From positions 186,001 through 250,000 of the forward strand of contig SPDP01000001.1 of the NCBI GenBank assembly GCA_009360345.1: a DNA stretch of 64,000 bases, written 5' to 3'. Of this stretch, positions 33,575 to 42,210 are shown one piece after another (the stretch's first letter is position 1; every line of letters begins with the position of its first letter). The stretch comes from Alcaligenaceae bacterium SAGV5 (GTDB taxonomy: Bacteria; Pseudomonadota; Gammaproteobacteria; Burkholderiales; Burkholderiaceae_B). The notes beneath the pieces were generated by a model. It saw nothing but the letters and a program-made list of their open reading frames with translations. It searched no databases and was not told the origin of the DNA. A program made the position numbers and the translations under genes.

Positions 33575-35545
33575 TCAGGGTATGGCGGTGGTCTCCACCG
33601 TCTGCGGGACGACCGTTCCCAGCCTGGCCTTCAGGGACTGCGGCTGTCCGGTGAACAAGGCCGCATAGTACGTGGCGTTGGACAGCACTTTCTTGACGTA
33701 GTCGCGGGTCTCGGTGAAGGGAATGGTCTCGGCGAAGATCGCGCCTTCCACCGGGCCCGGCAGGGTCGCGCGCCACGTGTGGGGCCGCCGGGGCCCGGCG
33801 TTGTAGCCGGCCGAGGCCAGCAGCGGCGAACCGCCCAGGTCGTCCAGCACGATGCGCAGATAGCTGGTGCCCAGGGTCAGGTTGGTATCCATGTCGTTGA
33901 CGCGGTGCTGCGCGTAGTCGCTCATGCCGATGCGGCGCGCCACCCACTTGGCGGTGGCCGGCATCAGCTGCATCAGGCCGGAGGCGCCGACGCTGGAGCG
34001 CGCATCCATGACGAAGCGCGATTCCTGGCGGATCAGGCCATACACCCAGGTCGCGTCCACGCCGATCTCGCGCGACTTGTCCACCAGCTGATCGCGGAAA
34101 GGCGTGAGGAAACGCAGGTTGAAATCGTGCTGGTCGCGCGTGCGCTCGGCGGTGTTGACCGCGCGGTCGTACAGGTTCTCGCGGTGGGCGAGCTGGGCGG
34201 CGGCCAGCAGTTGCCGGTCGTTCATGCCGCGCAGCGCGTAGTTCCATTCGCGCACGCCTTCCGTGCGCCAGCCCAGCCGGAACAGCGCGACCGCGCGCTG
34301 CAGGCCCGGGTTGTACTGCGCCTTGGCCAGTTCGTCCGGCGTGATCGGCGCCGTGGACGTGGGGATGGTGGTGGCGATGCCCAATTCCTCGGCGGCCAGC
34401 TGGCCGTAGAAATTGAACTGGCCGGCGATGCTGCGGTAACCCGCCTGGCCGTCCTGCACGGCGCCTTGCGCGACCAGGCCGCGCGCATGCCAATAGACCC
34501 AGGTGGGGTCCTCGCGCATGGCGGGCGGCATCTGTTCGATGTAGCGGTTCAGCGTGCGCCAATCCACGGGCTGCTGGCGCAGCACCATGCGGGCGCGCCA
34601 GGCCTGGTTGTATTCGGTCAGCCTGCCGCCTTCGCCGGCGCGATACCAGGCGACGGCGACCGGATCGAGCTTGAACGAGGCTTGCAGCGCGAACTGGTTG
34701 CGCACCCAGCTGGCATCGTCGGCGGGCAACTGCCGCGCCCAGCTGCGTTCGAAATAGTCGTAGCCGACCTGCAGGTCGTTGCGCGCCAGGCGGCCCAGCG
34801 CGGTCACCACCAGCTCGCGGCCGGCGCGGTCGCGCGGCAGCGTGTTCTGCCGCACCAGCCAGATCATGGGCTGGTCCAGCACGCCGTTCAGTGTCTTCTG
34901 CTGGGCCGGGTCGAACACATAGCGGGCCATGCGCTTGGCATGGGCGACGGTGTTGGTCTCCAGCAGGTTGCGCATCTGCGCGGAGAAGTCGTCCCACTGC
35001 ATGACGCCGTCGGCCTGCAGACGGTCGTACAGCGACCAGCAACTGTCGCCCGGCTCGAACTTGGACATGGCCTGCTGGGCGGTGATCCGCTCGCCGCGCG
35101 CGTGCATGGCCAACAGCACCGCGCAGTCCACCTGCGGCGTGTTCACCGTGGTATCGGCCAGCGTCCGCACCGTGGCGTAGTCGGCCTGCCTGGCGGCGGC
35201 CAGCAGCCACTCGCCGCGCAACCGCTCGGCCAGGTAGGTGCCGCGATGGGCGTTCACGAATTCGTTCAGCTCGGACTCGGGCAGCGGCTTGCGCGGATCG
35301 TTCAACTGCTGCCGCAGCAGCCAGTATTGAGGATAGGCCGCCAGCACATGGCCTTCCGTCCGCGGGATCAGCGAACGGACGATGTCCCAGTTGCCGGTCT
35401 GCACCGCGGTCCGCGCCGCCAGCAGGGCGTCATCGGACCCGGGCGCCGAGACCTGCGCGCAGGCGGTGGTGCCCACGGCGGCGCTTGCCAGGACGGCGGC
35501 AAGTGCTGTAATGCGGATTCTGTTGAGGAGAGCTGAATAGGCCAT
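33575..35545 (-). CDS. Soluble-type lytic murein transglycosylase (Slt70-like)
   Basis: The 656 aa protein begins MAYSALLNRIRITALAAVLASAAVGTTACA, a signal peptide with a possible lipobox Cys. A long alpha-superhelical region (about 40-480) rich in short paired helices follows. The C-terminal lysozyme-like domain (about 490-640) contains the catalytic Glu in GLIRQESRFVMDARSSVGASGLMQLMPATAKW and the closing SAGYNAGPRRPHTWR. It cleaves peptidoglycan to 1,6-anhydro-muropeptides in the periplasm. Its start codon (35543-35545, minus) overlaps the ATG of the divergent chimera (35544, plus) within CCATGG, so there is no intergenic DNA between them. Confidence 0.9.
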   Translation of the reverse strand: MAYSALLNRIRITALAAVLASAAVGTTACAQVSAPGSDDALLAARTAVQTGNWDIVRSLIPRTEGHVLAAYPQYWLLRQQLNDPRKPLPESELNEFVNAHRGTYLAERLRGEWLLAAARQADYATVRTLADTTVNTPQVDCAVLLAMHARGERITAQQAMSKFEPGDSCWSLYDRLQADGVMQWDDFSAQMRNLLETNTVAHAKRMARYVFDPAQQKTLNGVLDQPMIWLVRQNTLPRDRAGRELVVTALGRLARNDLQVGYDYFERSWARQLPADDASWVRNQFALQASFKLDPVAVAWYRAGEGGRLTEYNQAWRARMVLRQQPVDWRTLNRYIEQMPPAMREDPTWVYWHARGLVAQGAVQDGQAGYRSIAGQFNFYGQLAAEELGIATTIPTSTAPITPDELAKAQYNPGLQRAVALFRLGWRTEGVREWNYALRGMNDRQLLAAAQLAHRENLYDRAVNTAERTRDQHDFNLRFLTPFRDQLVDKSREIGVDATWVYGLIRQESRFVMDARSSVGASGLMQLMPATAKWVARRIGMSDYAQHRVNDMDTNLTLGTSYLRIVLDDLGGSPLLASAGYNAGPRRPHTWRATLPGPVEGAIFAETIPFTETRDYVKKVLSNATYYAALFTGQPQSLKARLGTVVPQTVETTAIP

Positions 35546-36488
35546 GGCAGCAAGAATAGCATCGGGTAAACCCAGGGAGGCCACCGCCGCCGCCCTGCGC
35601 CCACGCCTGCGCGCCTTGCGCGCGGCCATGAGCGCCACGGCGCGCGCCGCGGCCGACGCCCGCATCGCCGGCCTCCTGCAAGGCAGGATACACGACTGCC
35701 TGGCCGCGGCCCCGTGGGGGGGCAGGCGCGTGGTGCTGTCGGCATTCTGGCCCATCGGCGACGAACCCGACCTGCGCCCCGCCTTGCAGGCCTGGGCCCG
35801 CGACGACCGGCTGGAACTGACCCTGCCCGTCATCTTGACCAAGGCCGCCCCCCTGGAGTTCCGCGCCTGGACGCCCGACACTCCCATGGCCCCCGGCGCC
35901 TACGGCCCCCCCATCCATCCCGCCTGGGTACGCGCCGCCCACTGGCTGAACGCGGCGGCCGTACTGGTCATGGTGGCGAGCGGGTGGCGCATCTACAACG
36001 CGTCGCCGCTGTTCGGCTTCACGTTCCCGGAGGCGGTCACCCTGGGCGGATGGCTGGCCGGCGCGCTGCAGTGGCATTTCGCGGCCATGTGGCTGCTGGC
36101 GGCCAACGGCCTGGTTTATCTCGCGCTGAATCTTGCGACCGGGCGATTGTTCCACCGCTTCCTGCCGCTTTCGCCGCGCGGCGTGCTGCGCGATATGGCG
36201 GCGGCGCTGCGCGGACACCTGGCCCACGACGACGCGCGCCGGTACAACCAGGTGCAGCGCCTGGCCTATCTGTTCGCCATGTTCGACATCGCGCTGCTGG
36301 TGGTGTCGGGACTGGTGCTGTGGAAATCGGTGCAGTTCGGCATGCTGCGCGAACTGATGGGCGGCTACGAGGCCGCGCGGCGCGTGCATTTCGTGGCGAT
36401 GGCCGTGCTGGTGGGATTCGTGGCCCTGCACCTGGCCATGGTGGCGCTGGTACCCCGGACCCTGCGCACCATGATCGTGAAAAGCTAG
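35544..36488 (+). CDS. Chimera: N-terminal half of 5-formyltetrahydrofolate cyclo-ligase fused to cytochrome b561
   Basis: The 314 aa frame has two unrelated parts. Residues 1 to about 121 match the N-terminal half of 5-formyltetrahydrofolate cyclo-ligase: ALRPRLRALRAAMS, VVLSAFWPIGDEPDLRPAL, and FRAWTPDTPMAPGAYG. The C-terminal ATP/folate site (GGGYYDR-type motif) is missing. From about residue 123 (PIHPAWVRAAHWLNAAAVLVMVASGWRIYNASPLF) it is a complete cytochrome b561 with four membrane helices and heme His candidates in AAHWLN, LQWHFAAMW, RVHFVAM and ALHLAM. The join is near 35904-35914. It looks like a deletion that fused two neighbouring genes in frame. The cytochrome half is likely functional with the next gene; the ligase half is not. 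Confidence 0.85.
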   Translation: MAARIASGKPREATAAALRPRLRALRAAMSATARAAADARIAGLLQGRIHDCLAAAPWGGRRVVLSAFWPIGDEPDLRPALQAWARDDRLELTLPVILTKAAPLEFRAWTPDTPMAPGAYGPPIHPAWVRAAHWLNAAAVLVMVASGWRIYNASPLFGFTFPEAVTLGGWLAGALQWHFAAMWLLAANGLVYLALNLATGRLFHRFLPLSPRGVLRDMAAALRGHLAHDDARRYNQVQRLAYLFAMFDIALLVVSGLVLWKSVQFGMLRELMGGYEAARRVHFVAMAVLVGFVALHLAMVALVPRTLRTMIVKS

Positions 36489-36497
36489 GAGGCCTCC

Positions 36498-37283
<786 letters not shown>

Positions 37284-37348
37284 ACCTAGGTTCCATACGG
37301 CGCGGATTCCCCGCGCCCTCTTTCGACCCACGCTTCAAGGAGCGACAC

Positions 37349-37627
37349 ATGAAGAAACTGACCCCTCTCGTTCTTGCCCTGGGCATGGCCTTGGGCGCCG
37401 TCACGGCCCATGCCGCCGACACCATGGGCAAGGACGGCATGGCCAAGGACGGCATGAGCAAGGACGCCATGTCCAGGACCGCGCCCGCCAAGGACGCGAT
37501 GAAGAAGGACGACATGAAAAAGGATGCCATGGCCGGCGACAGGATGAAGCACGACGGCATGAAGAAGGACGGGATGGCCAAGGACTCCATGTCGAAGGAC
37601 GGCATGGGCGATGGCATGAAGAAGTAG
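37349..37627 (+). CDS. Pentapeptide MXKDX-repeat protein
   Basis: The 92 aa protein has a signal peptide MKKLTPLVLALGMALGAVTAHA. It then consists almost entirely of MxKDx pentapeptides (MGKDG, MAKDG, MSKDA, MKKDD, MKKDA, MKKDG, MAKDS, MSKDG). This is the small periplasmic penta-MxKDx family of proteobacteria, of unknown function; the Met-rich, Asp-rich pattern could suit metal binding, by inference. AAGGAG lies before the ATG. It follows the sulfite-oxidase-like gene by 65 bp, a frequent association in this group. Confidence 0.88.
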   Translation: MKKLTPLVLALGMALGAVTAHAADTMGKDGMAKDGMSKDAMSRTAPAKDAMKKDDMKKDAMAGDRMKHDGMKKDGMAKDSMSKDGMGDGMKK

Positions 37628-37637
37628 TCCCGCCCGC

Positions 37638-39566
37638 CTACCCCCGCAACCGGCCGTAGTCCACGATCCGGCCCGCCAGCGCGCTGGCGGCCACCGAATA
37701 CGGGCTGGCCAGCCATACGCTCCCGGGTCCCGAGCGGCCCGGGAAGTTGCGGTTGATCGCGCTGATGGTGACCTGCGAAGCCGAGGTCGACTGGCCCGGC
37801 CCGCAGTTTGCGCACGAGCCGCAGCCCGGCATGACCAGTTCCACGCCGGCGCGTTCGAAAACGTCCAGGTAGCCGCGCTGTTCGCAATAGCGCTTGACCT
37901 CCATCGTGCCGAACTGCAGGTAGAAGCGGGTGTGCGGCGCGATGCTCAGCCCCTGGTCCAGGCCCCATTTCAGGACCTCATGGTAGGCGTCGAAATCCGC
38001 CCGCTTGCCGCCGGTACAGGAACCGCCATAGGCGATGTCCACCGGAATGTCGCCGTCAAGTTCGGCAATGGCCACGCCGTTGCCCGGATCGCCCGGGCGG
38101 GCCGCCATGGGCCGCACATCCGCGCCGTCGATGCGGATCACGCGGCGGTACGTGGCGTCCGGATCGCTCGCCATCCAGTCTTCCAGCGCGAAGTCGATGC
38201 CGCGGCGTTCTTTCAGGAAGGCCACGGTGCGCTCGTCCGGCTCGACGATGCCGGTGAACCCGCCCAGCTCGGCCACCATGTTGGTCAGCGTGGCACGCTC
38301 GTCCACCGACATGGCGCGCACCGCCTCGCCGCCGTATTCGAACACCGCGCCGATGGCCTCGCCGTTGCGCACGGCCTCGGACCGCAGCAGCACCAGCACG
38401 ATGTCCTTGGCGGTGACGCCGGGCGCCAGCGCGCCCGAGATCTCCACGCGCAGCGTCTCCGGCACCTTGCAGCGCACGTAGCCGGTGGCCCAGCTGTTGG
38501 CCATGTCGGTCGAGCCCACGCCGAATGCCAGGCAGCCCAGCGCGCCCGCGTGCGGGGTGTGCGAGTCGGTGCCGGCCACGACCTCGCCCGGCAGCGCGTG
38601 GCGCTCGGCCATCAGCGCATGGCAGATGCCCTCTGACCCGCTGCCGTCGGGCAACTGGCCGTAGTGGCGCACCGGATAGTCGTCGATGAAGTCGTGGTGT
38701 CCCTGCACCAGGGTCGCCACGCGCGCCAGCAGGCCGCCTTTCACGTGCGGCACGCTCTGCGGCGCCAGGACCAGGTGATCGTGGAAAGCCACGATACGGT
38801 CGGGATCGCGCAGCGGCGCCGGCCTGCCGTAGGCCAGGTGCATCAGGTGCGCGCTCATGCCGGTGAAGTAGTCGTGGCTGAAGCGCCAGTCGGCACGGAT
38901 GAACACGCCACTGCCGCGCCCGGCCTCGAGGGTGTCGGGATGCAGGTGCCGGTGGATGATCTTCTCGACCAGCGTCAGCCCCTGGCCCTGGGCGCGCGGC
39001 GCGGACGCGGTGTCGGCGCGCAGCGCCTGCCGGCTGTAGGCCATCAGCCCGCCGCTGCGGATGATGGCCTGGGTCAGCGCGTCACGGCCCTTCAGAAACA
39101 GTTCGATGGGCAGGGATTCGCCTGCCTCGATCCGGCGCAGCACGTCGAAGTCGGTCGTGGTCAGGATGCCGATGTTGTCGCAGTTCTGCTGGTAGATGCG
39201 CTCGAAGCTCTCGGCCACGATCAGCCGTATGCCGGCCGACAGCTCGGCCAGCGGGCTGTGCTCGCGCGACGAGCCCTTGCCGTAGCGCTTGCCCGCCACC
39301 GTGACGCCGAAGCCTCCCTGGCGCACGGCGTCCTCGCCTATGGGCTGCTCGTCGCCGGCCTTGAATCCGACGTAGGGATAGCGGCCCAGGCGCTCGTCGT
39401 AGACCAGCATGGTCGTGACCGGCGTGATCTCGTCGGTCGACACGTCGTCGCGCAGCGGTCCGGCCTCGGCCAGCGACACGGATGCGCCGGCCAACTGGCG
39501 ACGGATACAGGACGGATCGCGCGACAGGTAAAGCACGCGGCCCTCGAAACGGATGCTGTCTTGCAT
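37638..39566 (-). CDS. Aconitase-superfamily hydro-lyase with swivel domain at the N-terminus
   Basis: The 642 aa protein is read from ATG 39566, preceded by GGAAAGGAG. Residues about 30-180 form the swivel (LeuD/aconitase-C) domain with KRYGKGSSREHSPLAELSAGIRLIVAESFERIYQQNCDNIG. The rest is the three-domain 4Fe-4S catalytic part with ligand motifs GGSCTGGKRADFDAYHEVL and MPGCGSCANCGPGQSTSASQV. In aconitase the swivel domain comes last, so the order here is swapped; isopropylmalate isomerase has it on a separate chain. The substrate is therefore not simply citrate or isopropylmalate by homology. It lies 97 bp downstream of the VOC-protein gene on the same strand. Confidence 0.85.
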   Translation of the reverse strand: MQDSIRFEGRVLYLSRDPSCIRRQLAGASVSLAEAGPLRDDVSTDEITPVTTMLVYDERLGRYPYVGFKAGDEQPIGEDAVRQGGFGVTVAGKRYGKGSSREHSPLAELSAGIRLIVAESFERIYQQNCDNIGILTTTDFDVLRRIEAGESLPIELFLKGRDALTQAIIRSGGLMAYSRQALRADTASAPRAQGQGLTLVEKIIHRHLHPDTLEAGRGSGVFIRADWRFSHDYFTGMSAHLMHLAYGRPAPLRDPDRIVAFHDHLVLAPQSVPHVKGGLLARVATLVQGHHDFIDDYPVRHYGQLPDGSGSEGICHALMAERHALPGEVVAGTDSHTPHAGALGCLAFGVGSTDMANSWATGYVRCKVPETLRVEISGALAPGVTAKDIVLVLLRSEAVRNGEAIGAVFEYGGEAVRAMSVDERATLTNMVAELGGFTGIVEPDERTVAFLKERRGIDFALEDWMASDPDATYRRVIRIDGADVRPMAARPGDPGNGVAIAELDGDIPVDIAYGGSCTGGKRADFDAYHEVLKWGLDQGLSIAPHTRFYLQFGTMEVKRYCEQRGYLDVFERAGVELVMPGCGSCANCGPGQSTSASQVTISAINRNFPGRSGPGSVWLASPYSVAASALAGRIVDYGRLRG

Positions 39567-39663
39567 GAACGACTCCTTTCCCGAACTGTAGGGGAGGGGC
39601 CGTCCATGCATAAAGCCTCGTTTCGGCACTCCAGCCATCTCGCTCCGAGATCACTGGGCGGGC

Positions 39664-40536
39664 TTACTCCTGACGGAACAGGTGGGCCACGCCCAGCGCG
39701 TTCTCGGCCGGCACCATGAAGCGGCCCGGGCCGTCCACGATGGGAAAGCCCGCCTGCGCCACCCATGCCCGCGCCGCGGCCAGGTCGCGCACGCCGAAGG
39801 TCGCGGCCACGATGGCCGGCGCCGGCGCCATCAACGTGCCGGGCAGTTCGATGCCGGCCTGCTCGGGCCCCATGAAGCGCAGGGCCGTGGCCACCGGCAG
39901 CCGGATCAGGAACGAACCGTCGTCCTGCCTGACGCTAGGCTGGCCGCTCAGCACCGCGTAGCGCGCCGCGGTCTGCTCGGGATGCTCGGACACCAGCAGG
40001 ATCTCAGCCAGCGAGGTCGCGCCGTTGGCATGGCCCAGGTAGCGGGGCTGGTGGACGTACTCGGGATTGCGGTGGCGAGCCGCCTGGATCAGCCCCTCGG
40101 GGGTGGCGGCGCTGTCGAAGTGGACGCAGTCGAAGCGCGCGGTGCGCATGCCGTCCTCGGTGCCGATGTCGCGCTGCAAGGTGATCACGCCCGAATTGGC
40201 GACCTTGCTTTCCTCCAGTCGCCGATGCACGGTCTCGGCGTCGGTGCAGCCGAAGCAGATGATGTGGGCACCCTGGAACTTGTCCACGAACCGCTCCCAT
40301 CCCCAGTCCATCGCGCCGGGATTCACGATGCCCAGCACCTCGATGTAGTTCTTCGGGAAGATCGCGCAGCGATTGCCGGTCGCCATGGGCACGGGCGCCT
40401 CGCCCGGCGCCTTGGAGCCCGAATGCACGGACAGCGGGCTCAGCGTGAAGCCCAGGCGTTCGTACAGGGCGCAGGCCTGGTCCATGTCGCGCACGGCGAT
40501 GCCCAGGTGGTTGACCGAATCGATGTCTCCGCTCAT
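39664..40536 (-). CDS. VOC-superfamily (glyoxalase-like) protein
   Basis: The protein is 290 aa from ATG 40536, preceded by AAGGAGG; a longer frame from 40608 lacks family similarity in the added part. VOC motifs are DSVNHLGIAVRDMDQACALYERLGFTLSPLS with the metal His, NYIEVLGIVNP with the Glu, and DCVHFDSAATPEGLIQA; a second half-domain follows (IVAATFGVRDLAAARAWVAQAGFPIVDG). It is a glyoxalase-like two-module protein, possibly a dioxygenase or isomerase relative. It is divergent from the carboxylesterase across a duplicated leader, and upstream of the aconitase-like gene, which suggests one pathway. Confidence 0.85.
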   Translation of the reverse strand: MSGDIDSVNHLGIAVRDMDQACALYERLGFTLSPLSVHSGSKAPGEAPVPMATGNRCAIFPKNYIEVLGIVNPGAMDWGWERFVDKFQGAHIICFGCTDAETVHRRLEESKVANSGVITLQRDIGTEDGMRTARFDCVHFDSAATPEGLIQAARHRNPEYVHQPRYLGHANGATSLAEILLVSEHPEQTAARYAVLSGQPSVRQDDGSFLIRLPVATALRFMGPEQAGIELPGTLMAPAPAIVAATFGVRDLAAARAWVAQAGFPIVDGPGRFMVPAENALGVAHLFRQE

Positions 40537-40731
40537 TGGAGCCTCCTTCGTTGCAATGGCGTCCATACTGGCATCGCGCCGCCGCCGCGGTCTTGCGCCG
40601 GAGTGCAACGCCGCTTGTCACCCAGCGCAATGCGGCGCAGGACATTCCTGCGCATGCGGTATTGCACTCCACGACAAGAGCGCGGCGGCGGTGGACGCCA
40701 TACTCGCTCCGGGAAAGCAATGGAGCGCGAC
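40537..40731. promoter_or_regulatory. Divergent leader with duplicated inverted sequence and central palindrome
   Basis: The gap between the VOC gene (minus) and the carboxylesterase (plus) carries two inverted copies of one sequence, each leading to one gene. Both contain TTGCACTCC (complement at 40600-40608; 40662-40670), then a CAAGA box, a GCGGCGGCGG run and TGGACGCCAT. The left copy has about 13 extra bases before TGGACGCCAT. In the centre, GCGCAGG (40635-40641) and CCTGCGC (40647-40653) are perfect arms around ACATT. This looks like a two-sided control region using the same sites for both operons. Confidence 0.6.
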
Positions 40732-42210
40732 ATGGGCAATGAAGCAAGCGGGTTCGTGGAAATCGGCCTGGAAGAAGGGCGATTGCGCGGCGCGCGCCGG
40801 GACGGCGTGCTGTGGTTCTCGGGCGTGCCCTATGCCCGGCCGCCCGTGGGACCCTTGCGCTTCGCCCCGCCCGAGCCGCCGCGGCCGTGGACGGGAACAC
40901 GCGACGCGACCCGCCCGATGGCCATCGCGCCGCAAGCGGCCTCGCGGCTGGCGGCGGTGATGGGCGACTTCTCGCGCGAGCAGGACGAGGACTGCCTGCA
41001 ACTGACGATCGCCACGCCAGGCGTCGATGGCGGCCACCGGCCCGTGATCGTCTGGCTGCACGGCGGTGGATTCTCCAGCGGCGGCGGCGGGCTGGACTGG
41101 TACGACGGCTGCCGGCTGGCGCGCGAGGGCGACGTGGTGGTCGTGGGCGTGAACTACCGGCTGGGCGCGCTGGGCTACCTGTACGCGGACGGGCTTTCGC
41201 CCGGCAACCTGGGGCTGCTGGACCAGGCCCAGGCCATCCGTTTCGTGCGCGAACACGCACGCGATTTCGGCGGCGACCCGGACGCCATCACGCTGATGGG
41301 CCAGTCGGCCGGCGCCAACGCGATCGCCGCGCTGTTCGCGGGCGGACATGCCGGGCCGGGCGTACGCCGGGCCATCCTGCAGAGCGGTGCCTACGGCATC
41401 GGGGCGCTGGACACGGACCGCGCGGGCGAGATGGGCGAACGCTTCCTGCATCACCTGGGGCTGGCGGATGCGCCGGGCCGCGCGCGGGATCTTTCCGTGG
41501 CCGCCATCCTGACCGCGCAGGGCGCCGTCGCGCGCGAGACCGCGCAACTGGGCGAGACGGCGCCGCCCTTCCATCTCCTGGCCCATCCGCCCGGCCTGCC
41601 GGCGGACTTCCACTTCGACACGCTGGCGGCCGACGCCATGGCCGGGGTCGAGATCCTGCTGGGCGTGACGGCGCGCGAATGCCAGGCTTTCTTCGCGCGG
41701 GACCCGCGCATGGCCGGACTGGACCACGGCGGCGCGCAGGCGCGCCTGCAGGCCCTCTACGGCGACGCGGCGGCCAGCGACTATGCCCGCCGCCACCAGG
41801 CGCGTCCCGATGTCCACGCGGCCGACCTGTTCAGCGACTGGATCTCGGATTTCGTCTTCGATACGCCGACGCTGCGCTATGCGGACCGCGCCTCGGCGGC
41901 GGGAGCCAGCGTGTATTTCTACCGCTTCGACTGGCAGGCGCCCGCGTCCGCCTTCGGCAGTTGCCACTGCCTGGAGCTGCCCTTCCTGATGGGCACGGCG
42001 AGCGCCTGGAACGGCTCGCCCATGCTGGGATCCGCCAGCCCGCGGACGATCGAACGGTTGTCGGCCACGATGCGCGCGGCCTGGCTGGCCTTCGCCCGCG
42101 ACGGCGTGCCAGCGGCGCCTTCGCTGCCTCCGTGGCCGCGCTACGCACGGGATACGCGCCTGGCCATGCACCTGGACGACCAGCCGCGCGCAGGGAGCGC
42201 GGGTGGCTGA
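40732..42210 (+). CDS. Type-B carboxylesterase family hydrolase
   Basis: The protein is 492 aa from ATG 40732 (GGAG six bases before); an ATG at 40720 would add four residues. The type-B order is visible: GVPYARPPVGPLRFAPPEPP, EDCLQLTI, VIVWLHGGGFSSGGGG (oxyanion hole), the nucleophile in LMGQSAGANAIAAL, the acidic residue near VTARECQAFF, and the His in GSCHCLELPFLMG. There is no signal peptide, so it is cytoplasmic. It hydrolyses carboxylic esters, amides or carbamates. Its end overlaps the amidohydrolase start by 8 bp, so the two hydrolases are coupled and probably act on successive bonds. Confidence 0.9.
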   Translation: MGNEASGFVEIGLEEGRLRGARRDGVLWFSGVPYARPPVGPLRFAPPEPPRPWTGTRDATRPMAIAPQAASRLAAVMGDFSREQDEDCLQLTIATPGVDGGHRPVIVWLHGGGFSSGGGGLDWYDGCRLAREGDVVVVGVNYRLGALGYLYADGLSPGNLGLLDQAQAIRFVREHARDFGGDPDAITLMGQSAGANAIAALFAGGHAGPGVRRAILQSGAYGIGALDTDRAGEMGERFLHHLGLADAPGRARDLSVAAILTAQGAVARETAQLGETAPPFHLLAHPPGLPADFHFDTLAADAMAGVEILLGVTARECQAFFARDPRMAGLDHGGAQARLQALYGDAAASDYARRHQARPDVHAADLFSDWISDFVFDTPTLRYADRASAAGASVYFYRFDWQAPASAFGSCHCLELPFLMGTASAWNGSPMLGSASPRTIERLSATMRAAWLAFARDGVPAAPSLPPWPRYARDTRLAMHLDDQPRAGSAGG

